Counted from the stretch's first letter, positions 11,507 to 21,491 are shown. The stretch is DNA of 64,000 nucleotides from Frigoribacterium sp. PhB160 (GCF_003751785.1 NZ_RKIE01000001.1:1527564-1591563), one strand, 5' to 3'. Notes: generated by a model from the letters alone, not told the origin. A program made the numbers and translations.

Positions 11507-13588
11507 GTGGTCCCGGTCGTGCCCGTCGACGCGACGAGTCCGCGCCTCGTGGCGCGCGTGCTCGTCGAGTCGCCGCTGCCGCAGCTCGACCGGCTCTTCG
11601 ACTACGCCGTCCCCGACCGGCTCCGCGACGACGTCGCACCGGGGATCCGCGTCAAGGTCCCGCTGCGGTCGGCCGGGCGCATCGCCGACGGGTTCGTGGT
11701 CGAGCTCGTCGACAGCAGCGAGCACACGGGCCAGCTGAGCGAGGTCGACGACGTCGTCTCGACCGTCTCCGTCCTCGCGCCCGAGGTCTACACGCTGGCC
11801 CGGGCGGTGGCGGACCGGGCCGGCGGGTCGGTCAGCGACGTCGTCCGGCTCGCCGTCCCGCCGCGTCAGGCCCGGGTCGAGAAGGCCCACCTGGCCGCGC
11901 AGGCCGCCGCCGCGGCGCAGGAGGCGACCGCGTCGGGGGGCGGGGGCGACCTCGCGACCGACGCCGCGCCTCCTGATCGGGCGGAGGGCGCGTCCCTCGA
12001 GCCCGCGCCCGTCGAGGCCGTGCCGGTCGAGGGCTACCGGGCCGACGGCCTCGCCGACCTCGTCCCCGCCCGGGGCCGGGCCGCCGTCGACGCGATCCCG
12101 CTGCTCGTCGAGCTGCCGGGCGGCGCGTGGGTGGGCCGCTGGGCGGTCACGGCCGCCGAGCTCGCGACCGTCGCGCTGGCCGCGGGCGACGACGCCGTCG
12201 TGGCCGTCCCCGACTACCGCGACGAAGAGCAGGTGCTGCTCGCCCTCGCGGCGCTGCTGCCGGCCGACCGCATCGTGCGGCTCGACTCGCGCCAGTCCAA
12301 CGCCGACCGGTACCGCGCGCTGCTCCGGGCCCGGGGCGACGACGCCGTGGTGCTCGTCGGCAACCGGTCGGTGCTGCTCGCGCCCTCGGCGAGGCTCGGC
12401 CTCGTCGTCGTCTTCGACGACGGCGACCCGCTCTTCTCCGAGCCGCTGAGCCCCTACGTGCACGCCCGCGACACGGCTCTCCTGCGGCAGTCCCTGCAGT
12501 CGACGGCGCTGGTCTTCCTCGGCCACACCCGCAGCACCGACGTGCAGCGGCTGGTCGAGATCGGCTTCCTCGCCGAGGTGCGACCCGACCCCCGGTACCA
12601 GCCGAAGGTCATCCCCACCTCGCAGCAGGCGGCCCGTGACGGCTTCGCGGCCCAGGCCCGCATCCCGTCGACCGCCTGGGGCGAGGCCCGGGCGGCGGTC
12701 GAGCACGGCCCCGTGCTCATCCAGGTCGCCCACCCGGGCTACGCGCCGCGCCTGGCCTGCACCGAGTGCGGCGACACCGCCCGGTGCACCCGGTGCGGCG
12801 GGCCGCTGGTGCAGCGCGCCCAGGGCGCCCAGCCCGCGTGTTCCTGGTGCGGCGCCCTCGCCGTCGGCTGGCGCTGCTCGACCTGCGAGGGCACCGCGAT
12901 GAAGAGCGTCGGCACCGGGGCGTCCCGCACGGCCGACGAGCTGGGCAAGGCGTTCCCCGGGGTGCGCGTGATCGTCTCCGACGGGTCGAGGCAGGTGACC
13001 CACGTCGACGGCGAGCCCGCCATCGTGGTCGCGACCCGCGGCGCGGAGCCGATCGCGCCCGGCGGGTACCGTGCGGTGCTGCTCCTCGACGGCGAGCGGA
13101 TGCTCGCGCGCGAGAGCCTGCGCGTGGCGGAGGACTGCCTCCGCTGGTGGGCCAACGCGGCGGCCCTCGCGGCCCGCCGCGCGCCCGTGGTCCTCGTCGG
13201 GGTCGGAGGAGCCATCGCCTCGGCCCTCGCCACGTGGGAGCTCGCCCGCTACGCGTCCGGCGAGCTCGCCGACCGCCGCGAGCTGCGCTTCCCGCCCGCG
13301 GTGCGGGTGGCGACGGTCACCGGCACCGTCGACACGGTCGCCTCCGCCCTCGACGCCCTGCCCGCCGAGGTCCGGCGCGAGACGCTCGGGCCGGTCGACG
13401 TGCCCGACGCCGGGGTGCGGGCGATCGTTCGCTTCGACTTCGCCCGCGGCCACGACGTGGCCCAGGTGCTCCGGTCGCAGGTCATCCGGGCGGCGACCGA
13501 CCGCCGCAAGGCCGTCGGGGGTCGACGCCCCCGCGTCCTCCCTACACTCAGGGTGCGGTTCGACGACGTCGAGCCGTTCACCGACTGA
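11507..13588 (+). CDS. priA: Probable replication restart protein PriA, lacking helicase motifs
   Basis: About 693 residues. The N-terminal DNA-binding domain (VARVLVESPLPQLDRLFDYAVP) is clear. The central zinc region has paired cysteines (CTECGDTARCTRCG, then CSWCG and CSTCEG). The Walker A Lys and the DEAH box are absent: the DEAH position reads VVVFDDGDP. Actinobacterial PriA proteins are known to lack detectable helicase motifs, so this is the family state and not decay. It probably works as a DNA- or SSB-binding restart factor without ATPase. The start is uncertain: GTG 11507 and GTG 11519 are in frame, neither has a good ribosome site, and the CTG overlapping the metK stop cannot be excluded. 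Confidence 0.88.
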   Translation: MVPVVPVDATSPRLVARVLVESPLPQLDRLFDYAVPDRLRDDVAPGIRVKVPLRSAGRIADGFVVELVDSSEHTGQLSEVDDVVSTVSVLAPEVYTLARAVADRAGGSVSDVVRLAVPPRQARVEKAHLAAQAAAAAQEATASGGGGDLATDAAPPDRAEGASLEPAPVEAVPVEGYRADGLADLVPARGRAAVDAIPLLVELPGGAWVGRWAVTAAELATVALAAGDDAVVAVPDYRDEEQVLLALAALLPADRIVRLDSRQSNADRYRALLRARGDDAVVLVGNRSVLLAPSARLGLVVVFDDGDPLFSEPLSPYVHARDTALLRQSLQSTALVFLGHTRSTDVQRLVEIGFLAEVRPDPRYQPKVIPTSQQAARDGFAAQARIPSTAWGEARAAVEHGPVLIQVAHPGYAPRLACTECGDTARCTRCGGPLVQRAQGAQPACSWCGALAVGWRCSTCEGTAMKSVGTGASRTADELGKAFPGVRVIVSDGSRQVTHVDGEPAIVVATRGAEPIAPGGYRAVLLLDGERMLARESLRVAEDCLRWWANAAALAARRAPVVLVGVGGAIASALATWELARYASGELADRRELRFPPAVRVATVTGTVDTVASALDALPAEVRRETLGPVDVPDAGVRAIVRFDFARGHDVAQVLRSQVIRAATDRRKAVGGRRPRVLPTLRVRFDDVEPFTD

Positions 13589-13604
13589 CCCTCCAGGAAC
13601 CCCC

Positions 13605-14603
13605 GTGCGCCTCGTCTTCGCCGGCAGCCCCGCCGCCGCCCTCCCGTCACTCCTCGCCCTCGCCGCCGGCGAGCACGAGGTGGTCGCCGTCCTCACCCGC
13701 GACGACACGCCCCAGGGCCGACGTCGCGTGCTGACCCCGACGCCGGTCGCGGCGGAGGCCGAGCGCCTCGGCATCCCGGTGATCAAGACGCGACGCGTCA
13801 CCGACGAGGTGGTCGCCCAGCTGACGGCGCTCGAGGCCGACCTCGGCGTCATCGTCGCGTTCGGCGCCCTCCTCCGCGAGCCGCTGCTCTCGGCGCCCCG
13901 CCTCGGCTGGGTCAACCTGCACTTCTCGCTCCTGCCGCGGTGGCGCGGGGCCGCCCCCGTGCAGCGCGCCCTCATGGCGGGCGACGCCGTGACCGGAGCC
14001 GCCGTCTTCCAGCTCGTGCCCTCCCTCGACGCGGGCGACGTGTTCGCCGCCCTCGAGCGCCCGCTCGACGGGACCGAGACCGCGGGCGAGCTCCTCGCCG
14101 AGCTGGCGTCGAGCGGAGCCGGGCTGCTCGCCGGGGTCGTCGACGACCTGGCCGCCGGCACCGCCGTGGCCGTCCCCCAGGTCGGCGAGGGCACCACGGC
14201 CCCCAAGCTCTCCCTCGACGACGGCGCCCTCGACCTCGCGCATCCGCTCGCCGAGGTGCTCGACCGCTGGCGGGGCACCACCCCCGAACCCGGCGCCCAC
14301 GTCCCGTACGAGGGCGGCCGGCTCAAGGTGCTGGAGGCGCGGGCCGGCACCCCCGACGAGCCCGCCCTGGTGCCCGGCCGCGTCGAGCTCCGGGGCCGAC
14401 GACTCGTCGTCGGCACCGGCACGTCGCCCCTCGAGCTCGTGCGGGTCCAGCCGCCGGGCAAGAAGCCCATGGCGGCGGGGGACTGGTGGCGGGGGCTCCC
14501 CGCGGGAGCCGCGCCGCGCCTCCTCGGGCCCTCGTCCGAGCCCGGGTCGCCGGACACCGCCGCGACCGCCACCGCACCGACCGAACCAGGAGCCCCCGCG
14601 TGA
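13605..14603 (+). CDS. fmt: Methionyl-tRNA formyltransferase
   Basis: 332 residues. It formylates initiator Met-tRNA using 10-formyl-THF. The N-terminal formyltransferase domain contains the catalytic Asn-His-Asp set ([19 protein letters not shown]) and the C-terminal OB-like domain (APKLSLDD onwards). The GTG start comes 16 nt after priA with CAGGAA upstream. The last 25 residues are a low-complexity Ser/Thr/Ala tail. It overlaps rsmB by GTGA. A def gene (peptide deformylase), often next to fmt, is not in this window. Confidence 0.96.
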   Translation: MRLVFAGSPAAALPSLLALAAGEHEVVAVLTRDDTPQGRRRVLTPTPVAAEAERLGIPVIKTRRVTDEVVAQLTALEADLGVIVAFGALLREPLLSAPRLGWVNLHFSLLPRWRGAAPVQRALMAGDAVTGAAVFQLVPSLDAGDVFAALERPLDGTETAGELLAELASSGAGLLAGVVDDLAAGTAVAVPQVGEGTTAPKLSLDDGALDLAHPLAEVLDRWRGTTPEPGAHVPYEGGRLKVLEARAGTPDEPALVPGRVELRGRRLVVGTGTSPLELVRVQPPGKKPMAAGDWWRGLPAGAAPRLLGPSSEPGSPDTAATATAPTEPGAPA

Positions 14604-15958
14604 GCCGCGTCCAGCCCGCCCGCCAGATCGCCCTCGACGTCATCCGGGCGGTCGAGCACGACGACGCCTACGCGAACCTCCTCCTGCCGCCGCGCATCGT
14701 CCGCGCCCGGCTCGACCCGCAGGACGCGGGGCTCGCCACCGAGCTCACCTACGGCACCCTGCGCATGCGGGGCTACTACGACCGTGTGATCGCCCTCGCC
14801 GCGCGCCGGCCGACGACCGAGATCGACCCGGCGCTGCTCGACGTCCTGCGCCTGGGCGTGCACCAGCTGCTCTCGACCCGCGTCGCGGTCCACGCGGCCG
14901 TCGACGAGTCGGTCGAGCTGGCGCGCAGCGTCGGAGGCCGGGCCGGCACGGGCTTCGTCAACGGGGTGCTCCGCACCGTCTCGCGGTCGACGCGCGACGA
15001 GTGGCGCGAGCGCGTCCTGGCCGGGGCGACGAGCGACGACGACCGGCTCGCCGCCGAGTGGTCGCACCCCGAGTGGGTCGTCCGGGCCCTGCGGCAGTCC
15101 CTCGCGGCCGAGGGCCGGGCCGACGAGCTCGTCGACCTGCTGGCCGCCGACAACGAGGCGCCGCGGGTGAGCCTCGTGGCGCTGCCGGGCCTCGCCGAGG
15201 TCGGCGAGCTCGGCGCGCCGAGCGGTCGCGTGTCCCCGCTCGCGGCGACGAGCGGCGGGGGAGACCCGTCGCAGCAGCGAGCGGTCCGCGAGGGCCGCGC
15301 CCGCGTGCAGGACGAGGGTTCTCAGCTGGCCGCCCTGCTGCTGAGCCGCCACCACGAGGCCCGTCCGGGCGAGCGCTGGCTCGACATGTGCGCGGGCCCC
15401 GGCGGCAAGGCCGCCCTGCTCGGGGCCGAGGCGGCCCGGGTGGGCGCGACGCTCGTCGCCAACGAGCTGGTGCCCGCGCGCGCCGGTCTCGTCCGGCAGG
15501 CCCTCGAGGCGCTGCCCGGCGAGATCGAGGTGCGCGAGGGCGACGCCACGCGCTTCGGCACCGACGAGCCGGGCGCCTACGACCGCGTCCTCCTCGACGC
15601 GCCGTGCACCGGGCTCGGCGCTCTCCGTCGCCGACCGGAGGCCCGCTGGCGCAAGCAGCCCCGCGACGTGGGCGAGCTCACGCGCCTCCAGGCCGCGCTC
15701 TTCGCCAGCGCCCTCGACGCCCTCGCGCCCGGCGGCCTCCTGGCCTACGTCACCTGCTCGCCGCACGTCGCCGAGACGCGGGCGATCGTCGAGACCGGCA
15801 CGGCCCGCCGCGACGACGTCGAGGTGCTCGACGCGGTCGCGACCGCCGACGAGGTGGCCCGGTCCGCCGTCGACCTCGCCTCGGGCCCGTACGTGCAGCT
15901 CTGGCCGCACCGCCACGGCACCGACGCCATGTTCGTGGCGCTCGTGCGGAAGTCCTAG
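14600..15958 (+). CDS. rsmB: 16S rRNA (cytosine-967-C5)-methyltransferase RsmB
   Basis: 452 residues. The N-terminal NusB-like RNA-binding domain ([24 protein letters not shown]) is followed by a Rossmann methyltransferase domain with the SAM motif [13 protein letters not shown]. The two catalytic cysteines lie in [18 protein letters not shown] and [11 protein letters not shown]. It methylates C967 of 16S rRNA in E. coli, and the same role is presumed here. The GTG start overlaps fmt by four bases. Its TAG stop is also the first half of the rpe -10 box. Confidence 0.94.
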   Translation: MSRVQPARQIALDVIRAVEHDDAYANLLLPPRIVRARLDPQDAGLATELTYGTLRMRGYYDRVIALAARRPTTEIDPALLDVLRLGVHQLLSTRVAVHAAVDESVELARSVGGRAGTGFVNGVLRTVSRSTRDEWRERVLAGATSDDDRLAAEWSHPEWVVRALRQSLAAEGRADELVDLLAADNEAPRVSLVALPGLAEVGELGAPSGRVSPLAATSGGGDPSQQRAVREGRARVQDEGSQLAALLLSRHHEARPGERWLDMCAGPGGKAALLGAEAARVGATLVANELVPARAGLVRQALEALPGEIEVREGDATRFGTDEPGAYDRVLLDAPCTGLGALRRRPEARWRKQPRDVGELTRLQAALFASALDALAPGGLLAYVTCSPHVAETRAIVETGTARRDDVEVLDAVATADEVARSAVDLASGPYVQLWPHRHGTDAMFVALVRKS

Positions 15959-15961
15959 GCT
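15956..15961 (+). promoter_or_regulatory. Leaderless-type -10 box of rpe (TAGGCT), overlapping the rsmB stop
   Basis: TAGGCT ends 6 nt before the rpe GTG, so transcription would begin at or next to the start codon. There is no Shine-Dalgarno sequence before rpe. The first three bases are the rsmB TAG stop. Confidence 0.55.
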
Positions 15962-15967
15962 CGACGG

Positions 15968-16633
15968 GTGCCCGTTCGCATCAGCCCCAGCATCCTCTCG
16001 GCCGACTTCGCCAACCTCGAGCGCGACCTGCAGCGCATCGCCGACGCCGACCTCGTCCACGTCGACGTGATGGACGGGCACTTCGTGCCGAACCTCACGC
16101 TCGGCCTGCCCGTCGTCGAGCGCATCCAGCAGGTGAGCCCCGTGCCCCTCGACGTGCACCTGATGATCGACGACGCCGACCGGTGGGCGCCCCGCTACGC
16201 CGAGCTCGGCGCCTTCTCGGTGACGTTCTCGGCGGAGGCCGCGGCCGACCCCGTGGCCACGGCGAGGGCGATCCGCAGCAACGGGGCCCGCGCCTCCGTC
16301 GCGGTCAAGCCGGGCACCGACCTCGAGCCGTACCTCCAGACCCTCGACGCGTACGACATGATCCTCGTCATGACGGTCGAGCCGGGCTTCGGCGGGCAGT
16401 CGTTCATGCCCGAGACGATGCCCAAGCTGGCGCGGGCGCGCGACGCGGTCCGTGCCTCCGGCCTCGACGTCTGGCTCGAGGTCGACGGCGGCATCGGCCC
16501 CGACACGATCACGACGGCCGTCGAGAACGGGGCCGACACGATCGTCGCGGGCTCCGCCGTCTACGGCGGCGACCCGGCCGAGCGCATCGCGGCGCTGAGG
16601 GCCGCCGCGGCGACGGTACCCTTGTCGTCGTGA
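15968..16633 (+). CDS. rpe: Ribulose-phosphate 3-epimerase
   Basis: 221 residues, a TIM barrel that interconverts ribulose 5-phosphate and xylulose 5-phosphate. Metal and catalytic motifs are present: [26 protein letters not shown] (metal His/Asp), [19 protein letters not shown] and VDGGIGPDT. The GTG start has no ribosome site, which fits a leaderless mRNA from the adjacent TAGGCT box. The stop overlaps hisE (GTGA), so this sugar-phosphate enzyme is coupled to histidine genes. The shared theme is pentose phosphate and PRPP supply (inference). Confidence 0.96.
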   Translation: MPVRISPSILSADFANLERDLQRIADADLVHVDVMDGHFVPNLTLGLPVVERIQQVSPVPLDVHLMIDDADRWAPRYAELGAFSVTFSAEAAADPVATARAIRSNGARASVAVKPGTDLEPYLQTLDAYDMILVMTVEPGFGGQSFMPETMPKLARARDAVRASGLDVWLEVDGGIGPDTITTAVENGADTIVAGSAVYGGDPAERIAALRAAAATVPLSS

Positions 16634-16893
16634 AGTCCTTCGACCAGCTGTTCTCCGAGCTCAGCGACAAGGCCCGTGACCGCCCCGAGGGCTCCGGCAC
16701 CGTCGCCGAGCTCGACGCCGGGGTCCACCAGATCGGCAAGAAGATCGTGGAGGAGGCCGCCGAGGTGTGGATGGCCGCCGAGTACGAGGGCGACGTCGCC
16801 ACGGCCGAAGAGATCTCGCAGCTGATCTACCACGTGCAGGTGCTGATGATCGCGAAGGGCCTGACGCCCGACGACGTGTGGCGACATCTCTGA
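16630..16893 (+). CDS. hisE: Phosphoribosyl-ATP diphosphatase
   Basis: 87 residues, an all-alpha NTP-PPase (MazG-like). It removes pyrophosphate from phosphoribosyl-ATP, step 2 of histidine synthesis. The acidic Mg-binding motif [19 protein letters not shown] (about residues 36-54) and a matching Asp/Glu in the next helix are seen. It is a stand-alone protein, with HisI separate 1.7 kb downstream. GTG start in a GTGA overlap with rpe. A TACCCT box at 16617-16622, 7 nt before the start, might add a leaderless promoter, but coupling to rpe is enough. Confidence 0.95.
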   Translation: MKSFDQLFSELSDKARDRPEGSGTVAELDAGVHQIGKKIVEEAAEVWMAAEYEGDVATAEEISQLIYHVQVLMIAKGLTPDDVWRHL

Positions 16894-16912
16894 GCCCGTC
16901 CCCGCCCTCCCC

Positions 16913-16933
16913 GTCGCGCGGGCCCCGCGCGAC
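16913..16933 (+). other. Intercistronic hairpin between hisE and hisG
   Basis: GTCGCGCG (16913-16920) pairs with CGCGCGAC (16926-16933) around a 5-nt loop. It sits in the 91-nt gap before hisG. There is no U-tract, so it could be a weak terminator, a processing site or a chance structure in GC-rich DNA. Confidence 0.4.
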
Positions 16934-16984
16934 GAACGACAGCTCACCGCCCCCGGGCGGACCCAGATCGGACTGACCCAGACC

Positions 16985-17824
16985 ATGCTCCGCGTCGCAG
17001 TGCCCAACAAGGGCTCCCTCAGCGAGACCGCCTCCGCCATGCTCGGCGAGGCCGGCTACACCGGCCGTCGCGACACCCGCACGCTCCACGTCGAGGACCC
17101 CCGCAACGGCGTCGAGTTCTTCTACCTCCGCCCGCGCGACATCGCGACCTACGTCGGCTCCGGCGCCCTCGACGTCGGCATCACGGGGCGCGACCTGCTG
17201 CTCGACTCGCACTCGCCGGCCCGCGAGGTGGCGGCGCTCGACTTCGGCGGCTCGACCTTCCGCTTTGCCGGCCCCGCGGGCCGCTTCGCCGACGTGCGCG
17301 ACCTCGAGGGCGCCCGCGTCGCCACGAGCTACGCCGGCCTCGTCGGCTCCTTCCTCGACGAGCACGGCGTGAGCGCCACGCTCGTCGGCCTCGACGGGGC
17401 CGTCGAGAGCGCGGTCCGGCTCGGCGTCGCCGACGCGGTGGCCGACGTCGTCTCCACCGGTGCCACCCTCCGCGCCGCCGGCCTCGAGATCTTCGGCCCG
17501 GTCATCCTCGAGTCGACCGCCGTGCTCATCTCCTCCGAGACCGAGCCGGAGGGGCTCTCGGTGCTGCACCGGCGCCTCCAGGGCGTCCTCGTGGCCCGGC
17601 AGTACGTGCTCATGGACTACGACCTGCCGCTGTCGAAGCTCGACGCCGCGACCGCCGTCGCGCCGGGCATGGAGTCGCCGACGGTCTCGCCCCTGCACGA
17701 CCCCGAGTGGGCCGCCGTCCGGGTCATGGTGCCGCGCAGCGACACCAACCAGGTGATGGACGCCCTCTACGACCTCGGCGCCCGCGCCATCCTCGTCAGC
17801 CCGATCCACGCCGCGAGGCTCTGA
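16985..17824 (+). CDS. hisG: ATP phosphoribosyltransferase, long form (HisG-L)
   Basis: 279 residues, so the long form with a C-terminal ACT-like regulatory domain (about residues 205-279). No HisZ is needed. It catalyses the first step of histidine synthesis and is normally feedback-inhibited by histidine through that C-terminal domain. Visible motifs: [11 protein letters not shown] at the N-terminus, [10 protein letters not shown], and the PRPP-binding loop [20 protein letters not shown]. The ATG start has no obvious ribosome site. hisF follows after 1 nt. hisD, hisC, hisB, hisH and hisA are not in this window. Confidence 0.96.
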   Translation: MLRVAVPNKGSLSETASAMLGEAGYTGRRDTRTLHVEDPRNGVEFFYLRPRDIATYVGSGALDVGITGRDLLLDSHSPAREVAALDFGGSTFRFAGPAGRFADVRDLEGARVATSYAGLVGSFLDEHGVSATLVGLDGAVESAVRLGVADAVADVVSTGATLRAAGLEIFGPVILESTAVLISSETEPEGLSVLHRRLQGVLVARQYVLMDYDLPLSKLDAATAVAPGMESPTVSPLHDPEWAAVRVMVPRSDTNQVMDALYDLGARAILVSPIHAARL

Positions 17825-17825
17825 C

Positions 17826-18623
17826 GTGACGGCCGCCGACAGCACGCTCGCCGTCCGCGTCGTCCCGTGCCTCGACGTCGCCGCCGGACGCGTGGTCAAG
17901 GGGGTCAACTTCCTCGACCTGCGCGACGCGGGCGACCCGGTCGAGCTCGCCCGCGCCTACTACGAGCAGGGCGCCGACGAGATCACCTTCCTCGACGTGA
18001 CCGCCACGGTCGACGGGCGGGCGACGACCTACGACGTCGTCCGGGCGACGGCCGAGCAGGTCTTCATCCCGCTGACCGTCGGCGGGGGAGTCCGCAGCAC
18101 CGACGACGTCGCCCGGCTGCAGGCCGCCGGTGCCGACAAGATCGGCGTCAACAGCGCCGCGATCGCCCGCCCCGACCTCGTCGGCGAGATCGCCGACCGA
18201 TTCGGCGCCCAGGCGGTCGTCCTCTCCCTCGACGTCAAGCGGTCCCCGCGCACGCCGTCGGGCTTCGTCGTCACGACGCACGGCGGCCGCACCGAGACCG
18301 ACCTCGACGCCGTCGCCTGGGCTCGCGAGGCCATCGAGCGCGGGGCGGGCGAGCTGCTCGTCAACTCGATCGACGCCGACGGCACGAAGCAGGGCTTCGA
18401 CCTCGAGCTGGTCGCGCTCATGCGCGAGAACAGCCGGGTGCCCGTCATCGCCTCGGGAGGCGCGGGTGCGGTCGAGCACTTCGCCCCCGCCGTGCAGGCG
18501 GGCGCCGATGCCGTCCTCGCCGCGTCGGTCTTCCACAACGGCGAGCTCACCGTCGCCGACGTCAAGCGCGAGCTCGCCGCGTCCGGCGCCGTCGTCCGCC
18601 AGCCCCGGGAGCGCACCGCATGA
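17826..18623 (+). CDS. hisF: Imidazole glycerol phosphate synthase subunit HisF (cyclase)
   Basis: 265 residues, a TIM barrel. With HisH it makes imidazole glycerol phosphate and AICAR. The catalytic Asp in [15 protein letters not shown] and the second catalytic Asp in [16 protein letters not shown] are present, as is the phosphate-binding [12 protein letters not shown]. The GTG start is one nucleotide past the hisG stop. The stop overlaps the hisI ATG (ATGA). The usual partner hisH is not adjacent here. Confidence 0.97.
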   Translation: MTAADSTLAVRVVPCLDVAAGRVVKGVNFLDLRDAGDPVELARAYYEQGADEITFLDVTATVDGRATTYDVVRATAEQVFIPLTVGGGVRSTDDVARLQAAGADKIGVNSAAIARPDLVGEIADRFGAQAVVLSLDVKRSPRTPSGFVVTTHGGRTETDLDAVAWAREAIERGAGELLVNSIDADGTKQGFDLELVALMRENSRVPVIASGGAGAVEHFAPAVQAGADAVLAASVFHNGELTVADVKRELAASGAVVRQPRERTA

Positions 18624-19069
18624 CCGAACCGCACCTGACCCGCGAGACGGCCGAGCCGGTCGTCGCCCGCGCCCGCTTCGACGCCGCCGGCCTCCTTCCC
18701 GCGATCGTCCAGGAGGAGGGCACGAAGGACGTCCTCATGATGGGCTGGATGGACGCGGAGGCGCTCCGTCGCACCCTGACGGAGGGCCGCGTCACCTTCT
18801 GGTCGCGCTCCCGGCAGGAGTACTGGCGGAAGGGCGACACGTCCGGCCACGCCCAGTTCGTGCGCGCCGCCGCGCTCGACTGCGACGACGACGTGCTGCT
18901 CGTCACGGTGGAGCAGATCGGCGCCGCCTGCCACACGGGCCTCCACAGCTGCTTCGAGGTGGGGCCGCTCCGCCCGGCCACCGCCTCCTCGTCCGACCCG
19001 GCGGGGGAGCCCGCCACGACCGCGACCTCGCCCGGTGCGGCGGCCACGGACGGAGGCGCCCGTGGCTGA
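18620..19069 (+). CDS. hisI: Phosphoribosyl-AMP cyclohydrolase
   Basis: 149 residues, of which about 120 form the domain. It opens the purine ring of phosphoribosyl-AMP, step 3 of histidine synthesis. The Mg/Zn-binding motifs [14 protein letters not shown] and [10 protein letters not shown] are intact, and [19 protein letters not shown] is the usual substrate-binding signature. The C-terminal 30 residues are a Ser/Thr/Ala tail whose DNA also carries the trpE ribosome site. The gene overlaps trpE by 8 nt, which physically links the his and trp segments. Confidence 0.95.
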   Translation: MTEPHLTRETAEPVVARARFDAAGLLPAIVQEEGTKDVLMMGWMDAEALRRTLTEGRVTFWSRSRQEYWRKGDTSGHAQFVRAAALDCDDDVLLVTVEQIGAACHTGLHSCFEVGPLRPATASSSDPAGEPATTATSPGAAATDGGARG

Positions 19070-20585
19070 CCGCTCGTCCACCACGCGCGCCGCGTTCGAC
19101 GGCCTCCTCGACGGCCACCGCGTCGTCCCCGTCGTCCGCGACCTCTTCGCCGACGGCGAGACCCCCGTCGGCATCTACCGCAAGCTCGCGGCGGGTCGGC
19201 CCGGCACGTTCCTGCTCGAGTCGGCGGGGCAGGGCGGCATCTGGTCGCGGTGGTCGTTCGTCGGGGTCTCGTCGTTCGGCGTCCTCACGACCGAGGGCGG
19301 CGACGTCCGGTGGATCGACCACGGCCTGTCGGCCGAGCGTGCCCTCGGCGGGGCCACCGGCCGTCCGCTCGAGGTGCTCTCCGCGCTCCACTCCCGCTGG
19401 GCGACGCCGCGCATCGAGGGTCTCCCGCCCCTCACGGGCGGGCTCGTCGGCTTCATCGGCTGGGAGGCCGTCCGCGAGCTCGAAGACCTGCCCGACGCGC
19501 CGCCGGCCGAGTTCACCGTGCCGTCGCAGGCCCTGAGCTTCGTCTCCGAGCTGGTGGCCCTCGACCACCGCACCGGCGCCGTCATGCTGATCGCGACCGT
19601 GCTGACGGACGGCGACGCCGACGCCGACGAACTCTGGGACGACGCGCAGCAGCGCCTCGACCGCCTGCAGTCGGCCCTGGCCGCGCCGAGCGAGACGTTC
19701 CTCTCCGACGTCGACCTCGCCGTCCCCCCGACGCCCGTGCGGCGCACGTCCGACGCCGAGTACGGGGCCGCGATCGAGCGCTCGAAGCAGTTCATCCGCG
19801 ACGGCGACGTCTTCCAGGTCGTCGTCTCGCAGCGCTTCGACCACGAGGTCACCGCCGACGCGCTCGACGTCTACCGAGTCCTGCGGACGCTGAACCCCAG
19901 CCCGTACATGTACCTCGTGAGCCTCGCCGACGTCGACGGAGAGCCGTACCAGATCGTCGGCTCGTCGCCCGAGGCCCTCGTGAAGGTCGACGGCCGACGT
20001 GCCTTCACCCATCCCATCGCCGGCTCGAAGCCCCGCGGGGCGACCCCGGAGGAGGACGCCATCCTCGCCGACCAGCTGTCGAGCGACGAGAAGGAACGCG
20101 CCGAGCACCTCATGCTCGTCGACCTCGCCCGCAACGACCTGCTCAAGGTCTGCACGCCCGGCACCGTGGCGGTGACCGAGTTCATGCAGGTCGAGCGCTT
20201 CAGCCACATCATGCACCTCGTCTCGAGCGTCGAGGGCGACCTGGCCCCCGGCCGCGACGCCATCGACGCCTTCCGCGCGACCTTCCCGGCCGGCACGCTC
20301 TCGGGTGCGCCGAAGCCGCGGGCGCTCGAGATCATCGACGAGCTCGAGCCGGCCCAGCGCGGCGTCTACGGCGGGGTCGTCGGCTACTTCGACTTCGCCG
20401 GCTCGGCCGACGTCGCGATCGCCATCCGCACGGTGCTGCTCCAGGGCGGCGTCGCGCGGGTCCAGGCCGGGGCCGGCCTGGTCGCCGACAGCGACCCCGC
20501 CGCCGAGAACGAGGAGGCGCGCAACAAGGCCGCGGCCCCCCTCCGCGCCGTCGCCGTGGCGAACGCCATGACGAGGCTGCAGTGA
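19062..20585 (+). CDS. trpE: Anthranilate synthase component I
   Basis: 507 residues. It makes anthranilate from chorismate with ammonia from TrpG, which is not in this window. The tryptophan feedback motif LLES (in GTFLLESAGQGGIW) is intact, so allosteric inhibition is expected. The catalytic core shows DGDVFQVVVSQRF, HPIAGSKPRG, DLARNDLLKV and FPAGTLSGAPKPRA. The GTG start is chosen from the GGAGG site 5 nt upstream; in-frame codons further upstream overlap hisI more deeply. No trp leader peptide or attenuator is present, since the gene starts inside hisI. Confidence 0.96.
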   Translation: MADRSSTTRAAFDGLLDGHRVVPVVRDLFADGETPVGIYRKLAAGRPGTFLLESAGQGGIWSRWSFVGVSSFGVLTTEGGDVRWIDHGLSAERALGGATGRPLEVLSALHSRWATPRIEGLPPLTGGLVGFIGWEAVRELEDLPDAPPAEFTVPSQALSFVSELVALDHRTGAVMLIATVLTDGDADADELWDDAQQRLDRLQSALAAPSETFLSDVDLAVPPTPVRRTSDAEYGAAIERSKQFIRDGDVFQVVVSQRFDHEVTADALDVYRVLRTLNPSPYMYLVSLADVDGEPYQIVGSSPEALVKVDGRRAFTHPIAGSKPRGATPEEDAILADQLSSDEKERAEHLMLVDLARNDLLKVCTPGTVAVTEFMQVERFSHIMHLVSSVEGDLAPGRDAIDAFRATFPAGTLSGAPKPRALEIIDELEPAQRGVYGGVVGYFDFAGSADVAIAIRTVLLQGGVARVQAGAGLVADSDPAAENEEARNKAAAPLRAVAVANAMTRLQ

Positions 20586-21202
20586 TGTCGGCCCGGCGGC
20601 TCAAGCTGGTCTCGATCCTCGCCGGGATCGTGCTGGCCGGCGCCGTCCTCCTCGCCTGGACCCAGCCCTGGTTCCGGCTGGTCGTCGAGTCGCCCCAGGG
20701 CGGCACCCTGCCGATCACGGCGGCCGGGGACGTCGCCGCGGCCCCGCTCTCCGCGCTCTCGCTCGCGAGCCTCGCGGCGATGGGCGCCCTGACGATCGCC
20801 GGCCGCGTCTTCCGCGTCGTGCTCGGGGCCCTGCAGGCCCTGCTCGGCGCGAGCGTCGCCCTCACGGCCGGCACCGCGCTCGGCGATCCCGTGCGCGCCG
20901 CGGGCAGCGCGGTGACCGACGCCACGGGCGTCGACGGCGCCGAGTCGCTGCAGGCCCTCGTCGACTCGTCGGCCGCCACCCCGTGGCCCTGGGTCGCCCT
21001 CGTGGTCGGCGTCCTGGCCGCCCTGCTGGGCGTCGCCGTCGTCGCCCTCGCCGGTGCCTGGCCGTCCTCGGGCCGCAAGTACTCGGCGGTCCGGCTCGAG
21101 CCGGCCGACCCGCGCTCCGACCCCGCCGCCGCCTGGGACAGCCTCTCCGGGGGCGACGACCCCACCGACGAGGGTCCGGTCGACCGCGGGCCGACCCGGT
21201 AG
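20585..21202 (+). CDS. Trp biosynthesis-associated integral membrane protein (TIGR02234 family)
   Basis: 205 residues with about four membrane helices: near residues 8-25 (SILAGIVLAGAVLLAW), 50-70, 75-97 and 134-158, then a hydrophilic tail. Proteins of this type lie in trp operons of many actinobacteria between trpE and trpC, but their function is not known. A role in transport or membrane organisation of tryptophan synthesis is inference only. It begins in a TGATG overlap with trpE. Its TAG stop forms the start of a -10 box for the next gene. Confidence 0.85.
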   Translation: MSARRLKLVSILAGIVLAGAVLLAWTQPWFRLVVESPQGGTLPITAAGDVAAAPLSALSLASLAAMGALTIAGRVFRVVLGALQALLGASVALTAGTALGDPVRAAGSAVTDATGVDGAESLQALVDSSAATPWPWVALVVGVLAALLGVAVVALAGAWPSSGRKYSAVRLEPADPRSDPAAAWDSLSGGDDPTDEGPVDRGPTR

Positions 21203-21205
21203 ACT
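21200..21205 (+). promoter_or_regulatory. -10 box (TAGACT) overlapping a stop codon, before the HGxxPAAW gene
   Basis: TAGACT starts with the TAG stop of the previous gene. Transcription would begin near 21212, giving a leader of about 25 nt with a CCAAGGAGC ribosome site before GTG 21237. It would let trpC, trpB and trpA be transcribed separately from trpE. Confidence 0.45.
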
Positions 21206-21236
21206 CCACGGGTCCCGTCTTGATCCAAGGAGCACC

Positions 21237-21491
21237 GTGAGCACGCAGACGAACGCCAGCACCGAGACCGCCGACGACCTCGGTCACGGCAACTCTCCCG
21301 CCGCCTGGGCGGCCGTGGTCATCATGCTGGTCGCCTTCGCCGTCGGCACCGTGGCCTTCTTCTTCGCGATCGCGTGGATCGTCTACGCCGCCGCGGGCCT
21401 CGTGCTCGTCGGCCTCGTCGTGGGCCTCGTCCTCAAGCGCGCCGGCTACGGCGTGGGCGGCCACCGCTACGTGCCGAAGGCGCACAACTAG
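21237..21491 (+). CDS. HGxxPAAW family membrane protein
   Basis: 84 residues. The motif HGNSPAAW (residues about 17-24) names this actinobacterial family of small proteins of unknown function. Two membrane helices follow (about residues 26-44 and 50-67), with a short basic, cytoplasmic-type tail. The GTG start has AAGGAG 6 nt upstream. It lies directly before trpC, with GTG of trpC immediately after its TAG, as is usual for the family. A link to tryptophan metabolism is suggested only by position. Confidence 0.88.
   Translation: MSTQTNASTETADDLGHGNSPAAWAAVVIMLVAFAVGTVAFFFAIAWIVYAAAGLVLVGLVVGLVLKRAGYGVGGHRYVPKAHN

Noticed and set aside
16894-16984. A his leader peptide or attenuator before hisG
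   Set aside because: No short frame with a run of His codons is present, only one 8-bp hairpin.
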